Source of the DNA: Pilimelia columellifera
GTDB taxonomy: Bacteria; Actinomycetota; Actinomycetes; Mycobacteriales; Micromonosporaceae
Reading direction: 5' to 3'
Assembly: GCF_039532605.1 (NCBI RefSeq)
Contig: NZ_BAAARY010000003.1
Coordinates: 186,001-250,000 of the forward strand
DNA length: 64,000 bases
Shown: positions 16,379-25,107 of the stretch, piece by piece
How positions within the stretch are numbered: position 1 is the stretch's first letter
Layout: the number at the start of each line of letters is the position of its first letter
Made by a program: the position numbers and the translations under genes
Notes under the pieces: model-generated
What the model was told of the DNA's origin: nothing
What the model saw: only the letters and a program-made list of their open reading frames with translations
Databases searched by the model: none

Positions 16379-16768
16379 GTGTCCGCGCCAACACTTCCGC
16401 AACACCCCACGGTCCTCGTCTTCGACGACGAGGACGATCTTCGTGACGTGATGTGCCGGATGCTGGAGCGCCGTGGGTTCACGACGCTCTCAGCCGGCGA
16501 TGTCGATGACGCCGTCGCGGTCTGCAAGGACCACGAGGGCGAGATCCATGTTCTGCTCGCCGACCTCGGCATGCCGGACGCCATCGGCGTCGGCGTCGCC
16601 CGGCAGTCCCGCGAGGTCCGGCCCGACCTGCGGGTGCTCTACGTCTCCGGCCTGCCTAAGGAGGCGGCCGTGCGGCAGGGGCTGCTCGACGACGCCGACA
16701 CCGTCCTGCAGAAGCCCTTCACCACCGACAGCCTGGTCTCGGCCGTCCGGAACGCGCTCGACGAGTGA
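16379..16768 (+). CDS. Stand-alone receiver-domain protein (CheY-like)
   Basis: 129 residues, a single receiver domain. The acidic pair is in VLVFDDEDD, the phosphate acceptor in VLLADLGMPD, and Lys in QKPFTTDSL, so it can be phosphorylated. GTG 16379 is preferred because GAGGGGG lies six bases before it; the longer frame from 16334 has no such site. The conserved residue pattern is closer to regulators paired with hybrid kinases than to canonical CheY, which is at 23284. Its place 99 bases before cheA suggests it is a second phosphate acceptor or sink for CheA. Confidence 0.85.
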   Translation: MSAPTLPQHPTVLVFDDEDDLRDVMCRMLERRGFTTLSAGDVDDAVAVCKDHEGEIHVLLADLGMPDAIGVGVARQSREVRPDLRVLYVSGLPKEAAVRQGLLDDADTVLQKPFTTDSLVSAVRNALDE

Positions 16769-16867
16769 CCCCGGCGACTGGCGGGCGATCGCCCCAAGTC
16801 GCCTCCGCCGCCGGCCGAGATGGCGTTGGCTTAGTGGGTCCGGCGCCCACGGGGACAGGAGGCACAG

Positions 16868-19261
16868 GTGGAGGATTTCGGCGAGATCGTCCAGGAGTTC
16901 CTCGTGGAGAGCCACGAGAACCTGGACCAGCTCGACAGCGACCTGGTGACGCTCGAACGTGATCCACAGTCACGCGAGCTCCTGTCCAGCATCTTCCGCA
17001 CCATCCACACCATCAAGGGCACCAGCGGCTTCCTGGCCTTCGGCCGGCTGGAGACACTGGCCCACGCCGGGGAGTCCCTGCTCTCGCGGCTGCGCGACGG
17101 CGTCCAGCCGGTCACCCAGGAGACCATCAGCACGCTGCTGGCGATGCTCGACGGCGTCCGGGCGTTGCTGGCCACCATCGAGGAGACCGGCGCCGAGGGG
17201 GACGTCCCCGTCGAGGAGATCATCGCGCGGGTCAATCGGCAGATCGCCGCCGCCAAGCCGGCCGCCGCCAAGCCGGCCGCCGCCAAGCCCAGCGCCGGCA
17301 AGGCATCCCGCGGGAAGGCCGTCAAGACCAGCCGCAAGGCCGTCAAGACCACCGCCCCGGCCGAAACCGCCCCCGCGGAGGCCAGCGCCGCGGCGCCCCA
17401 CGATGCCGCGGAGCCCGACGCCCGCCGGCCGATCGGGGAGCTGCTCGTCGAGGGCGGCGGGGCAGTCGACACTGACGTCAACTGGGCGTTGCAGAAGCAG
17501 AATGCCGGCGACGAGCGTCCGCTGGGGTCGATCCTGCTCGACGAGGGCAAGACCAACACCGGCGCGGTCAACGAGGCGCTCGCTGCCCAGGGCAGGCGCG
17601 CGGTCGCCGACAGCAGCATCCGCGTCGACGTCGACCTGCTCGACGCGCTCATGAACCTCGTCGGCGAGCTGGTCCTGGTCCGCAACCAGCTGGTGCGGGC
17701 CGCCGATGAGGCGGACGACCCGGTGATCGTGCGCACCACCCAGCGGCTCAACCTCATCACTAGCGAGCTGCAAGAGGGCATTATGAAAACCCGGATGCAG
17801 CCCATCGAGCAGCTGTGGATGAAGCTGCCCCGGGTCGTGCGGGACCTCAGCAACGCCTGCGGCAAGCAGGTCAAGGTCCGGATGGTCGGCGCCGAGACCG
17901 AGCTGGACCGCAGCCTGCTGGAGGCGGTCAAGGACCCGCTGACCCACCTGGTGCGCAACGCCGTCGACCACGGCATCGAGGACTTGTCGCAGCGGGCCGC
18001 CGCGGGCAAACCCGCCGAAGGCGTCCTGACCCTGCGCGCCTACCACGAGAGCGGACACGTCACCGTCGAGGTCACCGACGATGGCTCCGGGATCAACGTG
18101 GAGAAGGTGCGGGCCAAGGCCGTCGAGCGTGGGGTCGTCGGCGCCGACGAGGCGGCCCGGATGGAGCCACGCGAGGTGATGATGCAGGTTTTCCAGCCGG
18201 GCTTCTCGACCGCCGACCAGGTGACCAACGTCTCCGGCCGCGGCGTCGGGATGGACGTGGTCAAGACCAACATCGAGCGGATCGGCGGAGCGATCGATGT
18301 CGAGTCGACCCTGGGCGAGGGCACCACCTGGCGGCTCACCATCCCGCTGACCCTGGCGATCATCCAGGCGTTGACCATCGAGAGCGGCGGCGAGCGGTAC
18401 GTCGTGCCGCAGGTCGCCGTGCACGAGCTGGTCTACATCGACGGCGCCCAGACCCGGATCGAGTACGTCTCCGGGGCCCCGGTGTACCGGCTGCGCGGCA
18501 AGCTGCTGCCGCTGGTGCGCCTGGACACCGCGCTCGGGCGTCCGACCTCCTCGGGCGACGAGGGCGTCTACATCGTGGTGCTCCAGGGCGACGGCCGCCG
18601 GTTCGGCGTCGTGGTCGACCGGGTGCTCAACACCGAGGAGGTCGTCGTCAAGGCGTTGACCGCCCGCTTCAAGGAGCTGGGCGTCTACGCGGGAGCGACG
18701 ATCCTCGGCGACGGCAAGGTCGCGCTGATCCTGGATGTCGCGTCGCTGGCGCGCCGGTCCCGGCTGTCGCCCGCCTCCGAGCGGGCGGTCGAGGCCGAGG
18801 AGCCCGCGACGCCGGTCGGCGGGGCCGTCGACCGGCTGCTCATCACCACGGTCGGCGCCCGGCGGGTGGCGATCCCGCTGGACACGGTGACCAGGCTGGA
18901 GGAGTTCGCGGCGGACAAGCTGGAGTGGGTCGGCAACCGCGAGGTGGTCCAGTACCGGGGTCGCATCCTGCCGCTGGTCCGGCTCTCGGCCCTGCTGGGC
19001 GTGGGCATGGCCGAGCAGGGCGAGGCGGTCTCGGCGGTCGTCTACACCCAGGCCGGGCGCAGCGTGGCCCTGGTGGTCGACACGATCGTCGACATCGTGG
19101 AGAGCTCGGCCGACGAGCGGGGCGAGCTGGACGACGACGGGCTCATCGGCTCGACGGTGGTGGCCCAACGGGTCACCGAGCTGCTGGACGTACGTCGGGC
19201 GATCCTGGCCGCCGACCCGCACTTCTACACCGAGTCCGACAGCGCTCTCGTGGAGGCCTGA
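16868..19261 (+). CDS. cheA: Chemotaxis histidine kinase CheA
   Basis: 797 residues from GTG 16868 (AGGAGG just upstream). The P1 phosphotransfer domain carries His47 in FRTIHTIKGTSGF. A lysine/alanine/proline linker follows at about 126-165, then a short segment with the GELLVEGG and LGSILLDEGK patterns, the dimerisation helices (NLVGELVLVRNQL), and the ATPase domain (HLVRNAVDHG, DDGSGIN, GRGVGMDVVK). Two CheW-like domains end the protein (about 500-630 and 650-790), where most CheA proteins have one. It phosphorylates CheY and CheB in the receptor array. The stop overlaps the start of cheW (ATGA). Confidence 0.95.
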   Translation: MEDFGEIVQEFLVESHENLDQLDSDLVTLERDPQSRELLSSIFRTIHTIKGTSGFLAFGRLETLAHAGESLLSRLRDGVQPVTQETISTLLAMLDGVRALLATIEETGAEGDVPVEEIIARVNRQIAAAKPAAAKPAAAKPSAGKASRGKAVKTSRKAVKTTAPAETAPAEASAAAPHDAAEPDARRPIGELLVEGGGAVDTDVNWALQKQNAGDERPLGSILLDEGKTNTGAVNEALAAQGRRAVADSSIRVDVDLLDALMNLVGELVLVRNQLVRAADEADDPVIVRTTQRLNLITSELQEGIMKTRMQPIEQLWMKLPRVVRDLSNACGKQVKVRMVGAETELDRSLLEAVKDPLTHLVRNAVDHGIEDLSQRAAAGKPAEGVLTLRAYHESGHVTVEVTDDGSGINVEKVRAKAVERGVVGADEAARMEPREVMMQVFQPGFSTADQVTNVSGRGVGMDVVKTNIERIGGAIDVESTLGEGTTWRLTIPLTLAIIQALTIESGGERYVVPQVAVHELVYIDGAQTRIEYVSGAPVYRLRGKLLPLVRLDTALGRPTSSGDEGVYIVVLQGDGRRFGVVVDRVLNTEEVVVKALTARFKELGVYAGATILGDGKVALILDVASLARRSRLSPASERAVEAEEPATPVGGAVDRLLITTVGARRVAIPLDTVTRLEEFAADKLEWVGNREVVQYRGRILPLVRLSALLGVGMAEQGEAVSAVVYTQAGRSVALVVDTIVDIVESSADERGELDDDGLIGSTVVAQRVTELLDVRRAILAADPHFYTESDSALVEA
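17246..17290 (+). repeat. Three tandem 15-bp units in the cheA linker
   Basis: Three copies of GCCGCCGCCAAGCCG (the last ends in C) encode AAAKP repeats in the linker after the P1 domain of CheA. This is a slippage-prone spacer. Confidence 0.85.
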
Positions 19262-19701
19262 TGGCGACGCGTCAGTACGCCACCTTCGAGGTGGAGGGCG
19301 CCCTGTTCGGGATCGGGGTCGAGCACGTCCAGGAGGTGCTGTCGTTCTCCGAGTACACGACGGTGCCGCTGGCCCCGGCAACCATCGGGGGCCTGTTCAA
19401 CCTGCGCGGCCAGGTGATCGCCGCCGTTGACCTGCGGGTCCGGCTCGGCCTGCCCAGGCACGCCATGGACGGCCCGGTCATGAACGTCATCCTGCGCGGC
19501 GACGAGGAGCCGGTGAGCCTGTTGGTGGACCGGATCGGCGAGGTGATCGAGCTGGACGCCGACCAGTTCGAGCCGCCGCCGGACACGTTGGCCGGCCCGG
19601 CCCGGGAACTGGTGCTGGGCACGTTCAAGGTGGGCGACCGCCTGATGCTGGCGCTGGACGTCGACGCCGCGGTCGACACCAACGCCCCCACCGCGGCCTG
19701 A
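19261..19701 (+). CDS. cheW: Chemotaxis adaptor CheW
   Basis: 146 residues, one CheW domain: FEVEGALFGIGVEHVQEVL at the start, the IGGLFNLRGQVIAAVDLRVRLGL core, and VSLLVDRIGEVIELD. CheW couples CheA to chemoreceptors at the cell pole. ATG 19261 overlaps the cheA stop (ATGA), so translation is coupled. No receptor gene is present in the window, so the receptors must be elsewhere. Confidence 0.95.
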   Translation: MATRQYATFEVEGALFGIGVEHVQEVLSFSEYTTVPLAPATIGGLFNLRGQVIAAVDLRVRLGLPRHAMDGPVMNVILRGDEEPVSLLVDRIGEVIELDADQFEPPPDTLAGPARELVLGTFKVGDRLMLALDVDAAVDTNAPTAA

Positions 19702-19713
19702 ACGGGTCGGCCG

Positions 19714-20613
19714 ATGTACAGCCTGGTGAGCGCGTCCGTCCTCGGCTTCGACCTGACCCGACTGCCCGGCGGCGAGGCGGTCGCCGAGGTGCTGCTGCGG
19801 GCGTTGACCCTGCGCGCTGACGACCTGCCGGTGCTGGCCGCGCAGTTGCCGGCCGCGGATGACCGGGCCGGGCTGTGGGCGGACGTGCAGCGGGCGGCGT
19901 CGCAGGTCCCTACGGTGCGTGACGTGGGCGTGGGGGAACTGACCATCGGCACGCTCGCCGGCATCCGCCGGGCCCCGATCGGCACCGTCGACGGGTTGTT
20001 GACCTGCCTGCGGCACGACATTCTGTCGTGGACCTGGATCGGTGCGGGCAGAACGGCAAGGCAGGCCCCGGACGCCGCGGCGGCCACCTCGGTGCTCTGC
20101 GACGCGGCCGTCGCCGGCTACCTGCGCGACCTGCTGTCGGTCGACGCCCGCCGCCGCCTGGCCGCCCCGTGGGTGCGGGCCAGGCGCAAGCTCGCCGACC
20201 CGCCGCCGGTGGACCTGGGCCCGCACCACGGCGCGGTCGACGGCCTGCTGGGCCAGGTGCGGGCGATGCCGCCGTCAGCGGCCCGACGGCTGTCGCGGGC
20301 GGTGGACGAGTACCGCCGCAGCGACCCCAACGGGTGGGCGGCGTCGGTGCACTCCGCCTCGTGGGCCGCCTACCTGTCCGACCGGGTGCGCACCGCCGCG
20401 GCCGCGCAGCTGCTGCTGGTGCAGGCGCTGGACACCAGCGCGGTGTCGGCGCACGACCGGGCCGCCGGCGTCTGGAACCTGCTCAGCGGCGCCGCCCAGG
20501 CGCTGGTGGTGCGGGATCTGCTGGACACCCAGGCGGCGCACCGCCTGGTGGCCCCGGTGCTGTCGGTGTTCGGCCCGGCCTGGCTGCCCGAGCCCCGCGA
20601 CAACCGGATGTGA
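19714..20613 (+). CDS. Unknown protein in the chemotaxis operon
   Basis: 299 residues, starting 12 bases after cheW. It is mainly alpha-helical by composition, rich in Ala, Arg and Leu, with no signal peptide and no membrane helix. Conserved-looking spots are TIGTLAGIRRAPIGTVDGLL near residues 75-95, a Trp cluster (ILSWTWIG), and WNLLSGAAQALVVRDLLDTQ towards the end. I recognise no family. Its position between cheW and cheB, with the same codon bias and without its own promoter, argues for a role in signalling or array assembly. A FliA-type promoter for cheB begins 27 bases after its stop. Confidence 0.75.
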   Translation: MYSLVSASVLGFDLTRLPGGEAVAEVLLRALTLRADDLPVLAAQLPAADDRAGLWADVQRAASQVPTVRDVGVGELTIGTLAGIRRAPIGTVDGLLTCLRHDILSWTWIGAGRTARQAPDAAAATSVLCDAAVAGYLRDLLSVDARRRLAAPWVRARRKLADPPPVDLGPHHGAVDGLLGQVRAMPPSAARRLSRAVDEYRRSDPNGWAASVHSASWAAYLSDRVRTAAAAQLLLVQALDTSAVSAHDRAAGVWNLLSGAAQALVVRDLLDTQAAHRLVAPVLSVFGPAWLPEPRDNRM

Positions 20614-20639
20614 CGGCGCCGAGGCGGCAGGCGATTTGC

Positions 20640-20665
20640 GTCAGTCGGCGGACCGGTCAGCCGAT
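20640..20665 (+). promoter_or_regulatory. FliA-type promoter candidate before cheB
   Basis: GTCA (20640-20643), 16 bases, then GCCGAT (20660-20665) followed by AGAA. It differs at one base in each box from CTCA-N15/17-GCCGAA, the motif recalled for Actinoplanes missouriensis flagellar genes. The -10 lies 40 bases before the cheB ATG, in the only real gap of the operon. Confidence 0.5.
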
Positions 20666-20704
20666 AGAACGGCGACGCTCACGCTGCCATGGAAGGCGGA
20701 TTTG

Positions 20705-21883
20705 ATGGTTTCGGTGCTCGTGGTCGATGACTCGGTAGTCGTCCGACGGCTCATCCAGGACGCGTTGTCGGGCCTCCCCGACATCACCGTGGTCGGCACC
20801 GCGGCGAACGGCCGCCTCGCCGTCGAGCGGGTCGAGCAACTGCGCCCCGACGTGGTGACGATGGACATCGAGATGCCGGTGATGAACGGGATCGACGCCG
20901 TCCGGGAGCTGCGCCGCCGCCACCAGCGCGTCCCAGTGATCATGTTCAGCACGTTGACCGCCGCGGGCGCCACCGCGACCCTGGACGCCCTCGCCGCCGG
21001 CGCCTCGGACTACGTCACCAAGCCCTCCAACACCGGTAGCGTCGTCGCCTCAATCGAGGCCGTCCGGGAGCAGCTGGTGCCGCGAATCCGGGCCCTGTGC
21101 GCCCGCCGGACAGCGGGCTCCGGCCGCCCCGCCCCGGGCGCCCCGCGCCCGGCGGGCAGTCCACCGTCGCCCGCCCGGCCCGGCATCTCGGCCGCGATGC
21201 GGACCCGTCCGCAGGTCGACCCGCGCCCGGCGCCGCCACGGGCCCCCACAGCCACGCCACGCCCCGTGCCCACCGGCCGGATCGACGTGCTCGCTGTCGG
21301 CTGCTCCACCGGCGGACCGGAGGCTCTGGCCGCGGTCCTCGGCGCGCTCCCGGGCGCCCTGGCTGTGCCGGTGGTCGTCGTCCAGCACATGCCGCCGCTG
21401 TTCACCAAAATGTTCGCCGACCGCCTGGACCGCACCCTGCCGCTGTCGGTCCACGAGGCCAGCGACGGCCGGCCGCTGCTGCCCGGGCATGTCTACATCG
21501 CTCCCGGCGACCGGCATCTGACCGTCGTCCGTTCGGGGGTGGAGGTGGTCACCAGGCTCACCGGCTCACCGCCGGAGAACTCGTGCCGGCCCGCGGTAGA
21601 CGTGCTGTTCCGCTCCGTCGCCCAGGCGTACGGCCGGTCGGCGCTCGCGGCCGTCCTCACCGGAATGGGGCACGACGGCCGGGAAGGGGCCCGGACGATG
21701 CGGGCCGCCGGGGCGGCGATCGTGGCCCAGGACGAGCCGACCTCGGTGGTGTGGGGGATGCCCGGCGCGGTGGTCGGCGCGGCGCTCGCCGACGTTGTCC
21801 TGCCGATCGACCGGATCGGTCCGCATCTGGCCGCGCGCGCGGCCGGCGGTCGGGCGCCGTCCCGGATCGCGGTGTCCCGATGA
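20705..21883 (+). CDS. cheB: Protein-glutamate methylesterase CheB
   Basis: 392 residues. The N-terminal receiver domain has Asp8/Asp9 and phosphate-accepting Asp54 (VVTMDIEMPVMNG) and a Lys in TKPS. A proline-rich linker of about 60 residues follows, then the CheB_methylest domain with Ser in GCSTGGPEAL, His in VVQHMPPLFT and Asp in TGMGHDGREG. It removes methyl groups from, or deamidates, receptor glutamines after activation by CheA. ATG 20705 follows GGAAGG. The gene overlaps cheR by four bases (ATGA). Confidence 0.95.
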   Translation: MVSVLVVDDSVVVRRLIQDALSGLPDITVVGTAANGRLAVERVEQLRPDVVTMDIEMPVMNGIDAVRELRRRHQRVPVIMFSTLTAAGATATLDALAAGASDYVTKPSNTGSVVASIEAVREQLVPRIRALCARRTAGSGRPAPGAPRPAGSPPSPARPGISAAMRTRPQVDPRPAPPRAPTATPRPVPTGRIDVLAVGCSTGGPEALAAVLGALPGALAVPVVVVQHMPPLFTKMFADRLDRTLPLSVHEASDGRPLLPGHVYIAPGDRHLTVVRSGVEVVTRLTGSPPENSCRPAVDVLFRSVAQAYGRSALAAVLTGMGHDGREGARTMRAAGAAIVAQDEPTSVVWGMPGAVVGAALADVVLPIDRIGPHLAARAAGGRAPSRIAVSR

Positions 21884-22728
21884 CGACGTTGGCGCCCACC
21901 GAGTTCGCGTACGTTGCCGACCTGCTGCGCCGTGAGTCGTCGATCGTGTTGGGTCCGGGCAAGGAGTACCTGGTGTTGGCGCGGTTGCTGCCGCTGGCTC
22001 GCGAGGCCGGGGTGGCGACGGTGGGTGACCTGTTGGTCAGGGTCCGGCAACGCAACGACCGCGCCTCGATCCAGTCGATCATCGACGCGCTGACCACGAA
22101 CGAGACGTCCTGGTTCCGCGACCAGGCGCCGTACCAGGCCCTCACCAGCCATGTGCTGCCCAAGCTTGTCGCTGAGCGCGGCCACCACCGGCACCTGCGG
22201 GTCTGGTCGGCCGCCTGTTCCAGCGGACAGGAGACCTACAGCCTGGCGATCACGATGCAGGAGTTTCTGCCGGCCGGCTGGACGTACGAGATCTTCGCCA
22301 GCGACATCTCGGCCGACATGATCGAGCGGTCGCAGGGCGGGAAGTACAGCCAGATCGAGGTCAGCCGGGGGTTGCCGGCGCGGATGCTGGTCGACTACTT
22401 CGAGCGCGAGGGCGCACACTGGCGGGTCGCCGCGAAGCTGCGTCGCAACATCAGTTTCCAGCGGCTGAACCTGGCCGGGCCGCCGCCGCCGATGGCCCCG
22501 TTCGACCTGGTGTTTCTTCGCAACGTTCTCATCTACTTCGACATGGGTGTGAAGCGGACGGTGTTGCAGAACATCGGCCGGCTCATGCGTCCGGACGCGT
22601 ACCTGTTCCTCGGCGCCGCGGAGTCGACCATCGGCATCGACGACAGCTTCGAGCGAGCCCCGGCTGGTTCGACGTTCGCCTACCAGCTTCGCAGGTCGAC
22701 GCCGACGAACGGCAGCGGAGTGAGGTAG
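21880..22728 (+). CDS. cheR: Chemoreceptor methyltransferase CheR
   Basis: 282 residues. The N-terminal helical CheR domain includes TTNETSWFRDQAPYQAL. The catalytic SAM-binding domain carries WSAACSSGQETYSLAI, FASDISADMIE, FDLVFLRNVLIYFD and FLGAAEST. It methylates receptor glutamates and works against CheB. ATG 21880 overlaps the cheB stop, so the two are translationally coupled, a common arrangement. The stop is followed by a 67-base gap before the CheX-like gene. Confidence 0.95.
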   Translation: MTTLAPTEFAYVADLLRRESSIVLGPGKEYLVLARLLPLAREAGVATVGDLLVRVRQRNDRASIQSIIDALTTNETSWFRDQAPYQALTSHVLPKLVAERGHHRHLRVWSAACSSGQETYSLAITMQEFLPAGWTYEIFASDISADMIERSQGGKYSQIEVSRGLPARMLVDYFEREGAHWRVAAKLRRNISFQRLNLAGPPPPMAPFDLVFLRNVLIYFDMGVKRTVLQNIGRLMRPDAYLFLGAAESTIGIDDSFERAPAGSTFAYQLRRSTPTNGSGVR

Positions 22729-22795
22729 GAGAGCTTGGCTCGGCGTCGGAGCGCACGAATACCTGATCAAGCCACGTACCGAACGGAGCAGCGTA

Positions 22796-23275
22796 ATGTC
22801 TGACTCGCCGGGTTTCGTCGAGCCCAACGACATTGACCTCAAGGAGATGGTCGACCAGGTCTGGGAGTCCTACCTGGACCCGGATGGCTCGGCCCCGTTG
22901 CTCATGACCGGCGCCGGACCGGACCGCTTCGACGCTCAGGCGTCGGTGTCGATCACCGGCAGTTGGCACGGGCACGTCGTCTTCGCCTGTAGCGTCCCGG
23001 CAGCGAAGCTGGCTGCCGCGACGTTCCTGGCGATACCGCCGGAAGAGGTCACCGAGGACGACCTCGCCGATACGCTCGGTGAGCTGGCCAACATCGTCGG
23101 CGGCAACGTCAAGAGCATGCTGCCGACCGGTTGCTTCGTGTCGCTGCCGCACGTCCTGTTGGCGCCCGGAGCGTTGTCCAAGTGGCCCGGCGTGGTCAGG
23201 GTCTGCGATCTGGTCGGTGAGTGGCAGGGGGAGCCGGTTTCGGTCTCCATGTGGCAGGAGAAGCGGGAAGGTTAG
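22796..23275 (+). CDS. CheX-like CheY-P phosphatase
   Basis: 159 residues. It contains the CheC/CheX/FliY-type active motif ExxN in LGELANIVGGNVKSML (Glu and Asn five to six residues into the helix), with a second-half beta region (SVSITGSWHGHVVFAC). Members of this family remove the phosphate from CheY-P and reset motor switching. Here it is directly followed by cheY with an eight-base gap, which supports that job. ATG 22796 is used; the ribosome site CGGAGCAGCG is adequate. Confidence 0.8.
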   Translation: MSDSPGFVEPNDIDLKEMVDQVWESYLDPDGSAPLLMTGAGPDRFDAQASVSITGSWHGHVVFACSVPAAKLAAATFLAIPPEEVTEDDLADTLGELANIVGGNVKSMLPTGCFVSLPHVLLAPGALSKWPGVVRVCDLVGEWQGEPVSVSMWQEKREG

Positions 23276-23283
23276 GGACGACA

Positions 23284-23646
23284 ATGAAGATCCTCATCGC
23301 GGACGACAGCCGGGTCATGCGCCAGATCGTCACCCGCACGCTGCGTCAGGCCGGATTCGGCGACCACGACCTGGTCGAGGCCGCGGACGGCAGGCAGGCC
23401 TACGAGATGGTCGTCAACGAGCATCCCGATCTGGTGATCTCAGACTGGAACATGCCGGAGCTGACCGGCGTCGAGGTGCTCCAGCGGCTGCGCGCCACCG
23501 GCGACAGGGTGCGCTTCGGCTTCGTCACCTCCGAGTGCACTCCGGAGATGCAGGAGCAAGCGGAAGCCGCGGGGGCCGAGTTCTTCATCGTCAAGCCGTT
23601 CACCGCCGAGCGGTTCGGCGAGGTCTTCGCCCCGATCCTCGGGTGA
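23284..23646 (+). CDS. cheY: Chemotaxis response regulator CheY
   Basis: 120 residues, a single receiver domain with Asp7/Asp8, phosphate-accepting Asp54 in the typical SDWNMPELTG, Thr in GFVTSE and Lys in VKPFTAERF. The DWNMP motif is the hallmark of motility CheY. Phosphorylated by CheA, it should bind FliM and/or FliN (33985-35672) at the motor. A purine-rich GGAAGGTTAGGG precedes ATG 23284. Confidence 0.95.
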   Translation: MKILIADDSRVMRQIVTRTLRQAGFGDHDLVEAADGRQAYEMVVNEHPDLVISDWNMPELTGVEVLQRLRATGDRVRFGFVTSECTPEMQEQAEAAGAEFFIVKPFTAERFGEVFAPILG

Positions 23647-23715
23647 GCGGTTCGGCGCGCCGCCAACTGGCTCTGGCCATGGGTTAGGCCTGGTTTGAGC
23701 GGGTATATCCCTGGT

Positions 23716-24198
23716 ATGACGGTGACCCTGCCAGGCCTCCTGCCGGTGCGAGCCATGATCGAAGACCTGATGGGTCGCCAGGTGGACGTCACCCCGGGCG
23801 ACCCGTTCAAGACCGACGACCTGCCGTCGTCGGTGGTGGCTCTCTACGCCGACGACATGAAGAAGCTGGTAGCCGTCATCGGGCTGGATCTGCCGCTGGC
23901 CGCCTACGCCGGCGCCGCCCTAGGCCTGATGCCCGTCGGCGGCGCCGAGGACGCCGTCACCGACAGGAAGCTGTCGCCGGCCCTGCTGGAGAACGTCAGC
24001 GAGCTGTGCAACATCCTCGCCGGGCTCCTCAACCGCGAGGGCGGACCGCACGTCAGGCTGCACCAGGTCGTCGCCCCGGGCGACAGCCTCCCCAACGACG
24101 CCGCCGCCTACCTGTTGGCGGTGGGGCGCCGGCTCGACGTCAACGTCACGATCTCCCGCTACGGCGGCGGCCGGTTGGCGATCGCGCTGGCCGAGTAG
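23716..24198 (+). CDS. Second CheX/CheC-like protein (divergent)
   Basis: About 160 residues from ATG 23716 (a TTG at 23695 would add seven). No family match is obvious at first sight, but residues 94-112 read ENVSELCNILAGLLN, which places Glu and Asn in the ExxN spacing of CheC/CheX phosphatases. The C-terminal part (VNVTISRYGGGRLAIAL) is beta-rich as in those folds. It is the last gene of the chemotaxis operon and could be a second phosphatase or an inactive partner of the CheX-like protein at 22796. There is no membrane segment. Confidence 0.6.
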   Translation: MTVTLPGLLPVRAMIEDLMGRQVDVTPGDPFKTDDLPSSVVALYADDMKKLVAVIGLDLPLAAYAGAALGLMPVGGAEDAVTDRKLSPALLENVSELCNILAGLLNREGGPHVRLHQVVAPGDSLPNDAAAYLLAVGRRLDVNVTISRYGGGRLAIALAE

Positions 24199-24205
24199 CC
24201 GCCGG

Positions 24206-25039
24206 TCAGCTCCAGCTACGGCCGGTCAACCGCTCGTAGACCTCGATGTAGCGCGCCCTGGTCGCCGCGATGACCTCCTCGGGGACGACCGGCGCCGGCG
24301 GCGTGCGGTCCCAACCGGCGTTTGTCGCCCAGTCCCGGACGATCTGCTTGTCGAACGAAGGCTGCGGACCGCCCGGCGCCCAACCCTCCGTCGGCCAGAA
24401 CCGGGACGAGTCCGACGTCAACACCTCGTCGCCGAGGGTGAGCGTGCCGTCGGGCCCCCAGCCCAGCTCCAGCTTCGTGTCCGCCACGATGACGCCCCGT
24501 GCGGCGGCGATCTGCACGCCCCGGCGGTAGACGTCCAACGTGATCTCACGCAACCGCTCCGCCGTCTGCGCTCCGACCTGCGCGGCGACCTGCGCGAACG
24601 TGATCGCCTCGTCGTGGTCCCCAACGGCGGCCTTGGTCGTGGGGGTGAAGATCGGCTCGGGCAGCCGCGAGCCGTCGACCAGCCCCGGCGGCAGCGCCAC
24701 CCCGCACACCGACTGCGTCCGCCGGTACTCGGCCAGGCCGGACCCGGTCAGGTAGCCACGGGCGACGCACTCCACCGGAACCATCCGCAGCCGTCGGCAG
24801 CGGATGGCCCGGCCGGCGAACTCCGCGGGCACCTCGGTGGCCGAGACGACGTGGTTCGGGACGAGGTCGGCGAGCTGCTCGAACCACCACAGCGACAGCT
24901 GCGTCAGCAGCCGACCCTTGTCCGGGATCGGGGTGGGGAGCACCACGTCGTAGATCGAGAGGCGGTCGGAGGCGACCAGGACGAGGTCGTCGCCGTCGGC
25001 GTACACGTCCCGCACCTTGCCCGAATGCAGCAGCTCCAC
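24206..25039 (-). CDS. purC: Phosphoribosylaminoimidazole-succinocarboxamide synthase
   Basis: 277 residues from GTG 25039. The family signatures are clear: ELLHSGKVRDVY, the ATP-binding VASDRLSIYDVVL, the VECVARGYLTGSGL motif, and LTSDSSRFW near the end. It joins aspartate to CAIR using ATP in step eight of purine synthesis, in the cytoplasm. GGAGGGA six bases before GTG 25039 decides the start over the TTG at 25063. It is a housekeeping gene that separates the chemotaxis operon from the flagellar export genes and converges with the former. Confidence 0.95.
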   Translation of the reverse strand: MELLHSGKVRDVYADGDDLVLVASDRLSIYDVVLPTPIPDKGRLLTQLSLWWFEQLADLVPNHVVSATEVPAEFAGRAIRCRRLRMVPVECVARGYLTGSGLAEYRRTQSVCGVALPPGLVDGSRLPEPIFTPTTKAAVGDHDEAITFAQVAAQVGAQTAERLREITLDVYRRGVQIAAARGVIVADTKLELGWGPDGTLTLGDEVLTSDSSRFWPTEGWAPGGPQPSFDKQIVRDWATNAGWDRTPPAPVVPEEVIAATRARYIEVYERLTGRSWS

Positions 25040-25107
25040 GACCCGTCCCTCCGACGCCGGCAACGCGGCTGAACCTACCGTCCGGCGGTCGGCGCGCTGA
25101 TCACGGG

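Noticed and set aside
16801..16835. CCCA-N17-GCCGAG before cheA as a FliA-type promoter
   Set aside because: Two mismatches to the consensus, one at the conserved last -10 base, and the region is GC-rich enough for chance matches.
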